A stretch of 64,000 nucleotides of DNA from Dyella terrae (GCF_004322705.1 NZ_SIZZ01000001.1:124001-188000), one strand, 5' to 3'. Shown: positions 16,757 through 26,232, numbered from the stretch's first letter. Program-made: numbers and translations. Notes: a model not told the origin generated them from the letters alone.

Positions 16757-17728
16757 ATGAATACCCAAGCTTTCGAACTGAGAGATGACGAACGACGTCC
16801 GCCGGCCAACGATCTGCTGGAGGTCGTACAGCAAGGGCTCGGACGAACGTCGAAGCAACTGCCTTCCTGGCTGTTTTACGACGAGCGCGGTTCGCAGCTG
16901 TTCGAGGATATCTGCGAGCAGCCGGAGTACTACCTGACGCGCGCGGAGCTTGCGCTGATGCGCGAGCATGGTCAGGCCATAGCCGACGTGCTGGGTGCCG
17001 ATGTGCGCCTGGTCGAGTTCGGCAGCGGTAGTGCCATCAAGACACGCATTCTGCTTGAGCATCTCGAGCGACCCGTTACTTATGTGCCGGTGGAAATCGC
17101 AGGTGAGCCGTTGCGTGAAAGCGTCAAGCGATTTGGCGAGATATTCCCACAGTTGCCAATCCAGCCCCTCCATGCTGATTTCACCAAGCCGCTGCGGCTG
17201 CCGGTGCCGCCGCGCACGGCCAAGCGCACGGTGGTGTATTTCCCTGGCTCCACCATCGGCAACTTCGACCAGCGTGATGCATCACGCCTGCTGCGCACCA
17301 TGCGTGACGAGATGGGTGAGAACGGTGCGATCCTGATCGGCGTCGATCTGAAAAAGAATCCGGCGACCATCGAGGCGGCCTACAACGACAAGGCGGGAGT
17401 CACCGCCGAGTTCACGCTGAACATGCTGGTGCGCCTCAATCGTGAGCTGGGGTGTGATTTCGCGGTGCACCAGTACCGGCATCGCGCGCGCTACAACGCC
17501 TGGGCCGGACGGATTGAAACTCACATTGTCAGTACCGTCGACCAGCGTGTACGCGCGGGATCGCGGCGTTTTGACTTCAGCGCGGGCGAGGCGATGCTGG
17601 TGGAGTACAGCTGCAAGTACTCCCTGGAGGACTTTGCCCAGCTCGCATCCCGCGCAGGCCTGCGCGTGGCGCAGGTCTGGCTGGATCGGGACGGGCTGTT
17701 CAGCGTGCAAATGCTGGTGAGGAGCTAG
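16757..17728 (+). CDS. egtD: L-histidine N-alpha-methyltransferase EgtD
   Basis: 323 residues, matching the known EgtD length (~320). It trimethylates histidine to hercynine with SAM, the first step of ergothioneine synthesis. The SAM-binding region reads VEFGSGSAIKTRILLEHL, and FPGSTIGNFD follows at the position where the family binds the substrate. It is the second gene of the egtB-egtD operon, 9 bp after egtB. A TTG three bases upstream is possible, but the ATG at 16757 is preferred. No egtA, egtC or egtE is present in the window. Confidence 0.93.
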   Translation: MNTQAFELRDDERRPPANDLLEVVQQGLGRTSKQLPSWLFYDERGSQLFEDICEQPEYYLTRAELALMREHGQAIADVLGADVRLVEFGSGSAIKTRILLEHLERPVTYVPVEIAGEPLRESVKRFGEIFPQLPIQPLHADFTKPLRLPVPPRTAKRTVVYFPGSTIGNFDQRDASRLLRTMRDEMGENGAILIGVDLKKNPATIEAAYNDKAGVTAEFTLNMLVRLNRELGCDFAVHQYRHRARYNAWAGRIETHIVSTVDQRVRAGSRRFDFSAGEAMLVEYSCKYSLEDFAQLASRAGLRVAQVWLDRDGLFSVQMLVRS

Positions 17729-17752
17729 TTCCTCACCGGCTGACCTGCGGCA

Positions 17753-20700
17753 TCAATCCGGTCGCCGCGCACCGAGAGACACCAGGACTTCCTGCGCCGC
17801 GCGAATGCGTTCGCTGGCGCCGGGAAGTTCCAGGATGATGCGCAACTTGTCCTGGCCATCGAGCTTGTAGACGCGCGGCTGGCTCTGGATCAGGCGGATG
17901 ATGGCCATGGGCTCGACCTCGGGCTTGTCGCGGAAGGTGATGCGCCCGCCATTCGGGCCCACGTCCAGTTTGCGAATGCCCAGCGGCGTCGCCATCAACT
18001 TGAGGCTGGCCACGGCGAACAGTTGCTTGGTGGCATCGGGCAGCAAGCCGAAGCGATCGATCATCTCGACCTGGAGCTCGCGCAGCGCATCGTGATGGCG
18101 CGCGCTGGCGATGCGCTTGTACAGCGTCAGTCGCGTGTGGACGTCCGGCAGGTAGTCGTCGGGAATGAGTGCAGGGAGGTGCAGCTCGACTTCCGTTTCG
18201 TGTTCGGAGCTGAGATCGAAATCGGGCACCTTGCCGGATTTGAGCGCGCGCACGGCGCGTTCAAGCAGCTCGGTATAGAGCCCGAAGCCGATCTCCTGGA
18301 TCTGGCCGGACTGTTCGTCGCCCAGAAGTTCGCCCGCGCCACGGATTTCCAGATCGTGGGTGGCCAGCGTGAAGCCGGCACCGAGCTCTTCCAGCGATGC
18401 CAGGGCTTCCAGACGCTTCTCGGCATCAGCCGTCGTGGCCTTGCGGTCCGGCACGACCAGATAGGCATAGGCGCGGTGGTGCGAGCGACCCACGCGGCCG
18501 CGCAACTGGTGCAGCTGCGCAAGGCCGAAGCGATCGGCGCGGTCAATGATGATGGTGTTGGCGGTCGGAATATCGATGCCGGTTTCGATGATGGTCGTGC
18601 ACACGAGCACGTTGTATCGCTGCCGGTGGAAGTCCGCCATCACCTGTTCCAGTTCGCGCTCGGCCATCTGGCCGTGGGCGATGCCGATGCGCGCCTCCGG
18701 AATGAGTTCCTGAAGATCCCTCGCCGTGCGTTCGATGCTGTCCACTTCGTTGTGCAGGAAGTAGACCTGTCCGCCGCGCGCCAGCTCGCGCTGGAAGGCT
18801 TCGCGAATGGTGGCAGGGTCCCAGGTGCTGACGAAGGTGCGCACGGCCATGCGGTGGGCCGGCGGCGTTGCAATGAGCGAGAGATCGCGCAACCCGCTCA
18901 TCGCCATGTTCAATGTGCGCGGAATCGGCGTCGCCGTCATCGTCAGCAAGTCCACTTCCGCGCGCAGTTTCTTCAGCTGTTCCTTCTGGCGCACGCCAAA
19001 GCGCTGTTCTTCGTCGACGATCACGAGGCCGAGATTCTTGAAGCGGATGTCCGGCTGCAGCAGCTTGTGCGTGCCGACGATGACGTCGATCTGGCCATCG
19101 GCGAGCTTCTTGAGCGCTTCGTTGACTTCCTTGGTGGACTTGAAGCGCGACAGCACGTCAACGCGTACCGGCCAGTCGGCAAAGCGATCGGCGAAGTTGC
19201 GGAAATGCTGCTGCGCGAGCAGGGTGGTGGGAACGAGTACGGCCACCTGCTTGCCAGCGGTGGCGGCGGCAAAGGCCGCGCGCAGGGCGACCTCGGTCTT
19301 GCCGAACCCGACGTCGCCGCAGATCACGCGATCCATGGCGCGTGGCGCAGCAAGATCGCGCAGGACGGCATCGATGGCCTGCTCCTGGTCGGGCGTCTCT
19401 TCGAACGGAAAACTCGAGCCGAACTCCTCCACCATCTGGCGATCGATCGGCAGCGATTCACCGCCGCGCGCTTCGCGCTGCGCGTAGATGGCGAGCAACT
19501 CGGCGGCCACGTCGCGTACTTTTTCGGCGGCCTTGCGGCGCGCGCGCTCCCAGGCGTCACCACCCAGCGAGTGCAGGGGCGCCAGTTCCGGCGCCGTGCC
19601 CGTGTAGCGGCTGACCAGTCCCAGCTGCGCCACCGGCACGTACAGCTTGTCGCCCTTGGCATACTCGATGGTGAGGAACTCGCCCTCCATCCCGCCCAGC
19701 TCCATCGACACCAGTCCCTGGTAGCGACCCACGCCGTGGTCGACGTGGACGATCGGCGCGCCGATGGTCAGCTCGGTCAGGTCACGGATGATTGCATCGG
19801 GATCGCGCGCGGCACCGCGCCGGCGCTTGCGCTCGGTGCGGACGCGTTCGCCATAGAGTTCGCGCTCGGTAAGTACCGTGACTTGCGGCTTGTTGAGCGC
19901 GAAGCCCTGTTCCAGTGGCGCGATGGTGATGGCGAAGGCGGTGTCGCTGTCGGCAAAGTCGCGCCAGCCCCCGATTGTCGCGGGCTTGAGGCCCGCGCCG
20001 GCCAGGGTTTCGATCAGCGCCTCGCGTCGCCCGGCAGAGTCGGCGGCGATCAGCACGCGGCCTTTGTAACCGGACAGGAAATGGCGAAGTGATGTGCCGG
20101 GTTCCTCACCCTTGCGATTGAGAGGAAGCTCAGGCGCCGGCTGCGTGCCCGAAGCGATGGCATGCTCGTGGCTGGCCTCCACCAGTTCCACGCGCAGGCG
20201 CTTGTTGAGCTGTGCACGCAGCTGTTCCGGCGGCAGGTACAGCTCGTTCGGCGGCAGGACCGGACGCTCGATGTCATGCGCGCGCTGGTCATAGCGTTCG
20301 CCCGTCTGCACCCAGAACTGGTCGGCGGCCTCCATGGCGCCTTCCCCAAGGAGGAAGACGGCATCGTCGGCGAGGTAGTCGAACAACGTCGCGGTTTGCG
20401 GGAAGAACAACGGCAGGTAGTACTCGATGCCGCCGGGCGTCACGCCTTCTTTCATGTCCTGGTAAAGCGGGCAGCGACGGATGTCGATGGGGAAGCGTTC
20501 GCGCAGGTTGCCGCGGAAGTTCTTCGCCGCTTCGTCGGTCAGCGGGAATTCGCGCGCGGGAAGCAGTTCCACCTTGTCCACGGTGTGCTGCGAGCGCTGC
20601 GTTTCCGGGTCGAAACTGCGGATCGACTCCACTTCATCGTCGAACAGCTCGATGCGATAGGGCTCGGCCGTGCCCATCGGGAAAATGTCGATCAGGGCGC

Positions 20701-21202
20701 CGCGCACGGCAAAGTCACCGGGTTCGGCGACTTGCGGCACGTTGTGGTAGCCCGCGGCTTCCAGTCTGCGCTGTTGGGCCGAGAGATCGAGCTTCTGTCC
20801 CTTGTGCAGGACGAGGCCAGAGCCCGTGATGTGGCTCTGCGGTGCGATGCGCTGCATCAACGTTGCCATCGGCACCACCAGGACGCCGCGCTTGGTCGAC
20901 GGCAGGCTGTAGAGGGTGGCGATGCGCTGCGAGACGATTTCCGGATGCGGGCTGAAGATGTCGTAGGGCAGCGTTTCCCAATCGGGAAAATGCAGCACCG
21001 GCAGATCGCCGCCGAATACCTTCAGCTCATCCTCCAGGGTGCTGGCACGCTGCGTGTCGCGAGCGACGGCTACCACCAGGCCGTCGTGCGAACGCGCGGC
21101 CTCGGCCAGCAGCAGGGCGCGCGACGAACCGTTCGGCGAGGCCCAGAAGCGGCGCTGCTTGGGCGTCGTGGGCAGGGAGGGATGGGGGATCGGACTTGGC
21201 AT
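17753..21202 (-). CDS. mfd: Transcription-repair coupling factor Mfd
   Basis: 1149 residues from the ATG at 21202, almost identical in length to E. coli Mfd (1148). The frame opens earlier at 21253, but those residues do not look like Mfd. Mfd removes RNA polymerase stalled at lesions and recruits UvrA. Order: UvrB-like N-terminal module (residues ~30-350), the RNA polymerase-interaction module (~480-550), then the RecG-type translocase with Walker A GDVGFGKTEVALRAAF near residue 627, VIVDEEQRFG and TATPIPRTL, and the TRCF C-terminal domain. It is convergent with egtD, 24 bp apart. Confidence 0.97.
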   Translation of the reverse strand: MPSPIPHPSLPTTPKQRRFWASPNGSSRALLLAEAARSHDGLVVAVARDTQRASTLEDELKVFGGDLPVLHFPDWETLPYDIFSPHPEIVSQRIATLYSLPSTKRGVLVVPMATLMQRIAPQSHITGSGLVLHKGQKLDLSAQQRRLEAAGYHNVPQVAEPGDFAVRGALIDIFPMGTAEPYRIELFDDEVESIRSFDPETQRSQHTVDKVELLPAREFPLTDEAAKNFRGNLRERFPIDIRRCPLYQDMKEGVTPGGIEYYLPLFFPQTATLFDYLADDAVFLLGEGAMEAADQFWVQTGERYDQRAHDIERPVLPPNELYLPPEQLRAQLNKRLRVELVEASHEHAIASGTQPAPELPLNRKGEEPGTSLRHFLSGYKGRVLIAADSAGRREALIETLAGAGLKPATIGGWRDFADSDTAFAITIAPLEQGFALNKPQVTVLTERELYGERVRTERKRRRGAARDPDAIIRDLTELTIGAPIVHVDHGVGRYQGLVSMELGGMEGEFLTIEYAKGDKLYVPVAQLGLVSRYTGTAPELAPLHSLGGDAWERARRKAAEKVRDVAAELLAIYAQREARGGESLPIDRQMVEEFGSSFPFEETPDQEQAIDAVLRDLAAPRAMDRVICGDVGFGKTEVALRAAFAAATAGKQVAVLVPTTLLAQQHFRNFADRFADWPVRVDVLSRFKSTKEVNEALKKLADGQIDVIVGTHKLLQPDIRFKNLGLVIVDEEQRFGVRQKEQLKKLRAEVDLLTMTATPIPRTLNMAMSGLRDLSLIATPPAHRMAVRTFVSTWDPATIREAFQRELARGGQVYFLHNEVDSIERTARDLQELIPEARIGIAHGQMAERELEQVMADFHRQRYNVLVCTTIIETGIDIPTANTIIIDRADRFGLAQLHQLRGRVGRSHHRAYAYLVVPDRKATTADAEKRLEALASLEELGAGFTLATHDLEIRGAGELLGDEQSGQIQEIGFGLYTELLERAVRALKSGKVPDFDLSSEHETEVELHLPALIPDDYLPDVHTRLTLYKRIASARHHDALRELQVEMIDRFGLLPDATKQLFAVASLKLMATPLGIRKLDVGPNGGRITFRDKPEVEPMAIIRLIQSQPRVYKLDGQDKLRIILELPGASERIRAAQEVLVSLGARRPD

Positions 21203-21351
21203 GAGGCGCGGCGTTCCGGGGCGCGGCGAAGCTGCGCCAATGAAAGCGGGCAAGTGTAGCTCGACGACCGTGAGGTCGCCTCCTTCGCGTCAGGGCGAAA
21301 AGGATGAGTCGGCCGAAAGACGAATCGGATGCCCGCGTGGCGGGCAGGGCC

Positions 21352-21966
21352 TCAGAGCAGCAGCGACAACTGCGCCGTGCCGGGCTCTTCCGACATCATG
21401 CGTCGCGTAAAGCCCAGTTCGCGGCACAGTTCGAGCATCGGCCGGTTCTCGTAAAGCACGTAGCCCCAGACCTCGCTCAGGCCACGACGACGGCAGTCAT
21501 CGACCAGGCGCTGCATGAGCAGGGCGCCCAGGCCCTTGCGGGTCCAGTCGTGCTCGACCAGGACGGAGAACTCCGCACTGTTGGCGGCGACGTCGACAAA
21601 GATGCGGCCGACGCCACGCATTTCGGCGGGACGCTGGGTCTCGTCCATCAAGACGAGTGCCGTTTCCAGCTCGGGATCAATGCGGGTCAGGCGCTGGGCC
21701 ATCGACGGTGGCATTTCGGCCATCGCGTGCAGGAAGCGGCGACGGATTTCCTCCGGCGACAGGCGCGCGAAGGCCCGCTGCAGGGCGGCCACGTCGCCGG
21801 GCTCGATGCTGCGCAGGGTCAGTTCGTGGCCGTCATGCGTGCGCACCCGCTCGCCCTTGGACGGGGCGGGCACGGCCAGCAGCTGCGGACGCGCAAATCG
21901 GCCAGGCCCGCGAGGGGGCAGGCGGCTGGGCGGCTGGATCGTGTCGGTGGTAGGCATGGTCAGCAT
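21352..21966 (-). CDS. GNAT family N-acetyltransferase
   Basis: 204 residues. The first ~45 are Pro/Arg-rich, and the GNAT fold begins near LTLRSIEPGDVAALQRAFARL. Motif A appears as TRKGLGALLMQRLVDDCRRRG and motif B as YVLYENRPMLELCRELGF. The segment RRRFLHAMAEMPP resembles single-GNAT relatives of the Pat-type protein acetyltransferases, but the substrate is unknown. An alternative start at residue 4 (21957) cannot be excluded, because no clear ribosome-binding site precedes either. Confidence 0.85.
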   Translation of the reverse strand: MLTMPTTDTIQPPSRLPPRGPGRFARPQLLAVPAPSKGERVRTHDGHELTLRSIEPGDVAALQRAFARLSPEEIRRRFLHAMAEMPPSMAQRLTRIDPELETALVLMDETQRPAEMRGVGRIFVDVAANSAEFSVLVEHDWTRKGLGALLMQRLVDDCRRRGLSEVWGYVLYENRPMLELCRELGFTRRMMSEEPGTAQLSLLL

Positions 21967-22163
21967 GTCCGTACTTTACCGTATTGTGTGCAGTGCAGCA
22001 TGAACAAATCGGTCAGATCTGTCCCCTTGCACTGTGGCGCCTCGCCGCAGCCGGGTCAGGGTGCTGTTGCGCATGCACATTGCGTCATGGCGGAGGTTTC
22101 GACCCTGATCTGGGTCAGAATGCGCCAGGCAAAGTGTCGCGGTCATCATGTGGAGTCGATGAG

Positions 22164-22550
22164 ATGGGCAAAGCAGTGGCGATGGGTTTGACCCTGGAGA
22201 AATTCGACGCCTTGTGCGGGCACTGGCCCGGCGTCACCCGCGACATCAAGTGGGGAGCGGATCTCGTCTACAGCGTAGGTGGGAAGATGTTCGCCATCAC
22301 GTCGGCGGACCGGTCCGTCATGGAGCGCCTGACCATAAAGGTACCCGCGGAGCGCTTCCTCGAACTGACCGATCGCCCGGGTATCATCCCGTCCCCCTAT
22401 CTGGCACGTGCCCATTGGGTAGCTGTTACCGATGTCCCGCGTTATCCGACGCAGGAGCTGGAGGCTTTCATCCGAACCTCCTACACCGAGGTGCGGCAGA
22501 AGCTGACCAAGAAGTACCAGTCCACCCTGGGCCCGTTGCCGCCGCACTGA
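22164..22550 (+). CDS. MmcQ/YjbR family protein
   Basis: 128 residues. It has the double-wing YjbR fold pattern: HWPGVTRDIKWGADLVYSVGGKMFAI, then RLTIKVPAERFLELTDRPGIIPSPYLARAHWVAV, then a C-terminal helix (LEAFIRTSYTEVRQKLTKK). The family is often called DNA-binding, but its role is unproven. The ATG at 22164 may be replaced by one at 22182 (MGLTLEKF), which matches homologous N-termini equally well. It is followed after 11 bp by a VOC gene on the same strand, so the pair is probably one transcript. Confidence 0.85.
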   Translation: MGKAVAMGLTLEKFDALCGHWPGVTRDIKWGADLVYSVGGKMFAITSADRSVMERLTIKVPAERFLELTDRPGIIPSPYLARAHWVAVTDVPRYPTQELEAFIRTSYTEVRQKLTKKYQSTLGPLPPH

Positions 22551-22561
22551 AAGGAAACCCC

Positions 22562-22951
22562 ATGCAGCAATTCATTGGAGGCGTCGCCCTGGTCGTTGCC
22601 GACTACGCCGCCGCGATCGCCTGGTACACCGGCGTGGCCGGCTTCGAACTGATCGAAGACATCGATATGGGCGAGGGCAAGCGCTGGGTCGTCGTCGCGC
22701 CGCGTGGCTCGAAGGAGACCCGCTTGCTGCTTGCGCAGGCAGCCAACGATACCCAGCGTGCCGCCGTAGGCCACCAGGCTGGCGGTCGCGTCTTCCTGTT
22801 CCTGCACACCGACGATTTCTGGCGCGACTACGAGCGCATGAAAGGCGCGGGCGCGACGTTCTGCGAGGAGCCGCGCGAGGAGCCCTACGGGACGGTGGTG
22901 GTGTTCGAGGATCTGTACGGCAATCGCTGGGATCTCATCCAGCGCAAGTAA
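22562..22951 (+). CDS. VOC family (glyoxalase-like) protein
   Basis: 129 residues. It is a single VOC module with paired beta-alpha-beta units: GGVALVVADYAAAIAWYTGVAGFELIED and VFLFLHTDDFWRDYERMKGAGATFCEEPREEPYGTVVVFEDLYGNRWDLIQ. The C-terminal VVVFEDLYGNRWDLI carries the usual metal-side Glu/Asp; the His normally found in the first strand is absent (GGVAL), so metal binding is doubtful. AAGGAA precedes the ATG. The substrate is unknown. It appears coupled to the upstream YjbR gene. Confidence 0.88.
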   Translation: MQQFIGGVALVVADYAAAIAWYTGVAGFELIEDIDMGEGKRWVVVAPRGSKETRLLLAQAANDTQRAAVGHQAGGRVFLFLHTDDFWRDYERMKGAGATFCEEPREEPYGTVVVFEDLYGNRWDLIQRK

Positions 22952-22957
22952 GACCGG

Positions 22958-23866
22958 TCAGTCCACCAGGTCTGGTTCGAAGAAACTCCACATCACGTCG
23001 GGGAACTGCGACTTCAGCGCTTCCTCGACGCGATTGACGTTTTGGATCAGCGTGCGATTGTCCGCCGTGGGCACCATGCGTGCCTTGGTGGCGACCATCA
23101 CATCGGGCCCCATCTGCAGAGTGATCAGGTTGAGGACCACCTCCACCTCGGGCTGCGCATTGAGGAAGGCAAGCATCTCTTCGCGGCGCCGGGGCTCAAT
23201 GCCCTGGCCAATCAACAGCGCCTTTACTTCGACGGCCACCGCAACCGCCACCACGACCAGCAGGATGCCGATGCCGACGGTACCCAGAGCATCGAACACC
23301 GGGTTGCCGGTGATCATCGTGGCACCGATGGCCAGCAAGGCCAGCATCAGGCCGAGCAGGGCGGCAAAGTCCTCGCCGAAGATCACCAGCAACTCGCTCG
23401 AACGTGTCTGGTGGAACCACGCCATCAGCCCGCGATCGCCGCGCGCCTTGTTCACTTCCTGCATGCAGCCGTGCATGGAAATGCCTTCCATCACGATGCC
23501 GAACAGCAGCACGCCCACGGCCAGCCAGGGCCGCTGCAGTGGTTCGGGATCGTTGAGTTTGTGCACGCCTTCGTAGATCGAAAACATGCCGCCCACGCTG
23601 AAAAGCAGGATCGCGACGAGGAACGACCAGAAGTACAGCGCGCGACCCCAGCCCAGCGGGTACTCCTCGGAAGGCGCACGGCGCGCCTGGCGCATGCCCA
23701 GCAGGAGCAGCAACTGGTTGCCGCAATCGGCCAGTGAGTGAATCGCCTCGGCCAGCATGGCGCCCGAGCCGGTGAAGATGGCGGCGGCGAGCTTGCTGAC
23801 GAAGATGGCGAAATTGGCGCCCAGGGCGAGGAGAATCGCCTTGAGCGAATTGGCAGGACCGGACAT
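22958..23866 (-). CDS. Cation diffusion facilitator family transporter
   Basis: 302 residues with about six membrane segments. The CDF signature AEAIHSLADCGNQLLLLLG sits in helix two (His and Asp are metal ligands). The cytosolic C-terminal domain from about residue 215 (EPRRREEMLAFLNAQPEVEVVLNL) is the ferredoxin-like dimer domain. The protein presumably exports a divalent cation such as Zn or Mn by proton exchange. The helix-five ligand region is GEDFAALLGLMLAL, so the metal cannot be assigned confidently. It is convergent with the VOC gene. Confidence 0.92.
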   Translation of the reverse strand: MSGPANSLKAILLALGANFAIFVSKLAAAIFTGSGAMLAEAIHSLADCGNQLLLLLGMRQARRAPSEEYPLGWGRALYFWSFLVAILLFSVGGMFSIYEGVHKLNDPEPLQRPWLAVGVLLFGIVMEGISMHGCMQEVNKARGDRGLMAWFHQTRSSELLVIFGEDFAALLGLMLALLAIGATMITGNPVFDALGTVGIGILLVVVAVAVAVEVKALLIGQGIEPRRREEMLAFLNAQPEVEVVLNLITLQMGPDVMVATKARMVPTADNRTLIQNVNRVEEALKSQFPDVMWSFFEPDLVD

Positions 23867-23917
23867 CGCGTTCTTCCCTTGAACCGCAGATCGTATGACG
23901 GGCGCCGTAGCGTGAAA

Positions 23918-24430
23918 TCAGTGAATCCCGACGCCCACGCCGACGCCGAAGTGCACGTTGTTCTTGCCGCTGCTCATTTCATCGGCGGTCCATACGTGCG
24001 CTTGTCCGACATTGACCAGCGGGAATACGTACATCGCCTCGCCGACCTTGCCGCTGCGGCTGCCGCTGATGCGGCCGGTGAGCGTCATGAGCGCCCCGGC
24101 CGGATAATTGAGTGATTCGGCGTAGCCGGGAATGATGGCAATGAACCGGCCCGTGCCCTGCATGTTCGCCTGCGGTCGCTGCGAGCCGTCCAGCGGATAG
24201 CCCAGCACTTCGACTTCGCTATGGTCGGGGAAGTTGTGCACGTTGACGATCTGGCCACCCCAGACGATGTCGGCGTTGGCGTAACGCTCCGGTGCTTCGG
24301 CAACGCCGTAGGGGACGACTACCACGGTGCCCGTGGTCTTGTAGATCGGCGCGGGCGCACAGGCCGTCAGGGCGAGCAGGGCGACCGGCAAGGCCGCGCG
24401 CAGGATGGTAGGGAGTCGGAACGTGTTCAT
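23918..24430 (-). CDS. Slp family outer-membrane lipoprotein
   Basis: 170 residues with a lipoprotein signal ending in LLALTAC, so the lipidated Cys is near residue 24. The mature domain matches Slp: YANADIVWGGQIVNVHNFPDHSEVEVLGYPLDGSQRPQ, then GRFIAIIPGY, then a C-terminal Gly/Val/His-rich tail (HFGVGVGVGIH). E. coli Slp is induced in stationary phase and by acid or starvation; the role here is unknown. It is 51 bp upstream of the CDF gene on the same strand, possibly an operon. Confidence 0.9.
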   Translation of the reverse strand: MNTFRLPTILRAALPVALLALTACAPAPIYKTTGTVVVVPYGVAEAPERYANADIVWGGQIVNVHNFPDHSEVEVLGYPLDGSQRPQANMQGTGRFIAIIPGYAESLNYPAGALMTLTGRISGSRSGKVGEAMYVFPLVNVGQAHVWTADEMSSGKNNVHFGVGVGVGIH

Positions 24431-24507
24431 GGACGGGCTCCTGCTCTCGGATGACGGTGAGACAAAGCTTAGCGTGGCATCGCCGGGCCGGGATAGGTGG
24501 CCCGTGC

Positions 24508-25383
24508 TCAGGTGCCAAGCCGTTCACGTACGGCCTGCAGCGTCCGATCGGTCGCAGGGTGGCGGCTTGCCGGGTCGACCACCGCATAAATCGTATTGCG
24601 GCAGGAGCGCCCGGCCACCCCGACAACACGTAGCGTGCCCTGTTCGACCGGGTCACGGGCGCAGCCGCCGGGGACGACGGATACACCACGTCCTGCCGCC
24701 ACCCAGTCCAGCACCTCTTCCAGCTCCTCGAAATGCGCGACGCCCTGGATACTGCCGGGACTGGTGCCGATCATCTGCGTAAACCAGGTGGCGAATACAA
24801 AGTCGCTTTCGTCGTAAGTGATATAGGGCGCCTGGGCAAGGATCGATGCAACGTCGTCCGGCAAGCCGACGACGGCGCCCGCCACCAGGACGATTTCCTC
24901 CGAGCCGACGGCCAGCAGCTGATGCCTGCCCGGTGGTGGCATGCGATGCACGAAGCCCAGATCCGCCTCGCCGGACTCGACCATGCGTACCACTTCGTCG
25001 GCGGTCGGGTAGCTCATGCGCAAGGGCAGATCGGACAACGGGCCGTCGCGGAACAGGGGCAGCAGGTCGTACCGCCCGAACCCGCTGACGGCAGCGATCC
25101 GAAGCGTGGCCGCCGGGGCCTGCGCCTCCTGCAGTTCATCGCGTACGCGCGCCCAGTCACGCCCCATGTCCCGACAAAAGGCCAGCAGACGTTGTCCGGC
25201 GGCGTTTGGCACCAGTCTGCCGGACAGTCGATCGAACAGCGGCGTGCCCAGTGATTCTTCCAGGCGCCGCAACTGGTAACTCACGGCCTGCTCGGTTCGA
25301 TGGAGCTGCGCAGCGCCCGCGCGCAGGCTGCCGGCATCACAGACGGCGCGGAAGGCATGCAGATAGCGCAATTCGATGTTCAC
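24508..25383 (-). CDS. LysR family transcriptional regulator
   Basis: 291 residues from the GTG at 25383, which gives the classic LysR N-terminus VNIELRYLHAFRAVCDAGSLRAGAAQLHRTEQAVSYQLRRLEESLG. An upstream ATG (25440) would add 19 unusual residues. The winged-helix domain covers residues ~1-60 and the substrate-binding domain runs from ~90 to the end. It is divergent from a secreted protein gene at 25498, with a dyad in the shared promoter (25409-25435), as expected for a LysR regulator and its target. Confidence 0.92.
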   Translation of the reverse strand: MNIELRYLHAFRAVCDAGSLRAGAAQLHRTEQAVSYQLRRLEESLGTPLFDRLSGRLVPNAAGQRLLAFCRDMGRDWARVRDELQEAQAPAATLRIAAVSGFGRYDLLPLFRDGPLSDLPLRMSYPTADEVVRMVESGEADLGFVHRMPPPGRHQLLAVGSEEIVLVAGAVVGLPDDVASILAQAPYITYDESDFVFATWFTQMIGTSPGSIQGVAHFEELEEVLDWVAAGRGVSVVPGGCARDPVEQGTLRVVGVAGRSCRNTIYAVVDPASRHPATDRTLQAVRERLGT

Positions 25384-25408
25384 GGCGGCACCCGGCGGTA
25401 CCCCAAAA

Positions 25409-25435
25409 AATCTTCGGGGGGATCGAAAAAAGATT
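25409..25435. promoter_or_regulatory. Dyad in the LysR divergent promoter
   Basis: AATCTT (25409-25414) and AAGATT (25430-25435) are inverted, with a 15-bp spacer; the inner TCTTCG and CGAA extend the symmetry. The position between divergent genes suits an autoregulatory LysR site. The assignment is by inspection only. Confidence 0.4.
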
Positions 25436-25497
25436 CGCATGGTGGCATTGCGGTCCACAAGCCAAGAATGACGCGATCCCCACCTGGAAGCCCGGAC

Positions 25498-26232
25498 ATG
25501 TCCATTCGATGGCTGAGTGCCCTGATCTTCGTCCTGTCCTGGCCGGTTCTGGCCGCCGACCATGGCGCGGCGCATTTCTTCTTCTACCGGATCAACCCGG
25601 GAGATGAGGCGAAGTTCGAGGCGGGCTACCAGAGACACCTTGACTGGCATCGTCAGCATCGCGACCCGCTGACCTGGTACGGATGGACGGTCGAAGACGG
25701 CGAGCGCGACGGCTTCTTTGTCGACGCAAGTGTCGGCGAGCCGTATGAGGCCTTCGATCACCGCGTGGATCTGGCCGATGACGCGGCCGATGCCAAGGTC
25801 CACGTCTCGCCTTACGTTACGCCGACAGGGCGGCCGACGTTCCAACTGCTGCGTAAGGTGAGTACCGCCACGCCTCTGGAAGACAAGGAGCCCAGCAAGC
25901 GCGTGCAGGTCACCTTCGTCTCGGTGCGGCCGGGTCACGAACGCCAGTTCGAGCAATCCCTTGTGGTGTCGCGCAAAGCGTTGCTGTCGATGCGCGAAGC
26001 CCCGGCACACACGTGGTATCGCCTGGTCACAGGCGGCGAATCCACGCAATACATGCTCATGGTGGCACGCGACGATTGGGCGAGTTTTGATCGCTTTCAT
26101 GAGGACGTGCCCGCCCTGCTGGCCGGGGATGAAGGCGCTTTGCGCGCCTTCTCCGCAGCGGTGCGAGACATGCGCACCGAAATGTGGCGATACCGTCCCG
26201 AGCTGAGCAACCTCACAAAAACGGGACCGTGA
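25498..26232 (+). CDS. Secreted protein of unknown function, divergent from LysR
   Basis: 244 residues. A signal peptide (MSIRWLSALIFVLSWPVLAAD) is followed by a mature domain with two similar halves, FFFYRINPGDEAKFEAGYQRHLDWHRQH and VQVTFVSVRPGHERQFEQSLVVSRKALLS. Each half starts with a strand and a helix, as in dimeric alpha-beta barrel (ABM-like) folds. That resemblance is by eye and weak. GGAAG at 25486-25490 supports the ATG. It may be the target of the adjacent LysR regulator. Confidence 0.7.
   Translation: MSIRWLSALIFVLSWPVLAADHGAAHFFFYRINPGDEAKFEAGYQRHLDWHRQHRDPLTWYGWTVEDGERDGFFVDASVGEPYEAFDHRVDLADDAADAKVHVSPYVTPTGRPTFQLLRKVSTATPLEDKEPSKRVQVTFVSVRPGHERQFEQSLVVSRKALLSMREAPAHTWYRLVTGGESTQYMLMVARDDWASFDRFHEDVPALLAGDEGALRAFSAAVRDMRTEMWRYRPELSNLTKTGP

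Noticed and set aside
18023-20092. 689-codon plus-strand open frame inside mfd
   Set aside because: Mfd motifs in the opposite strand are decisive; this frame is a shadow.
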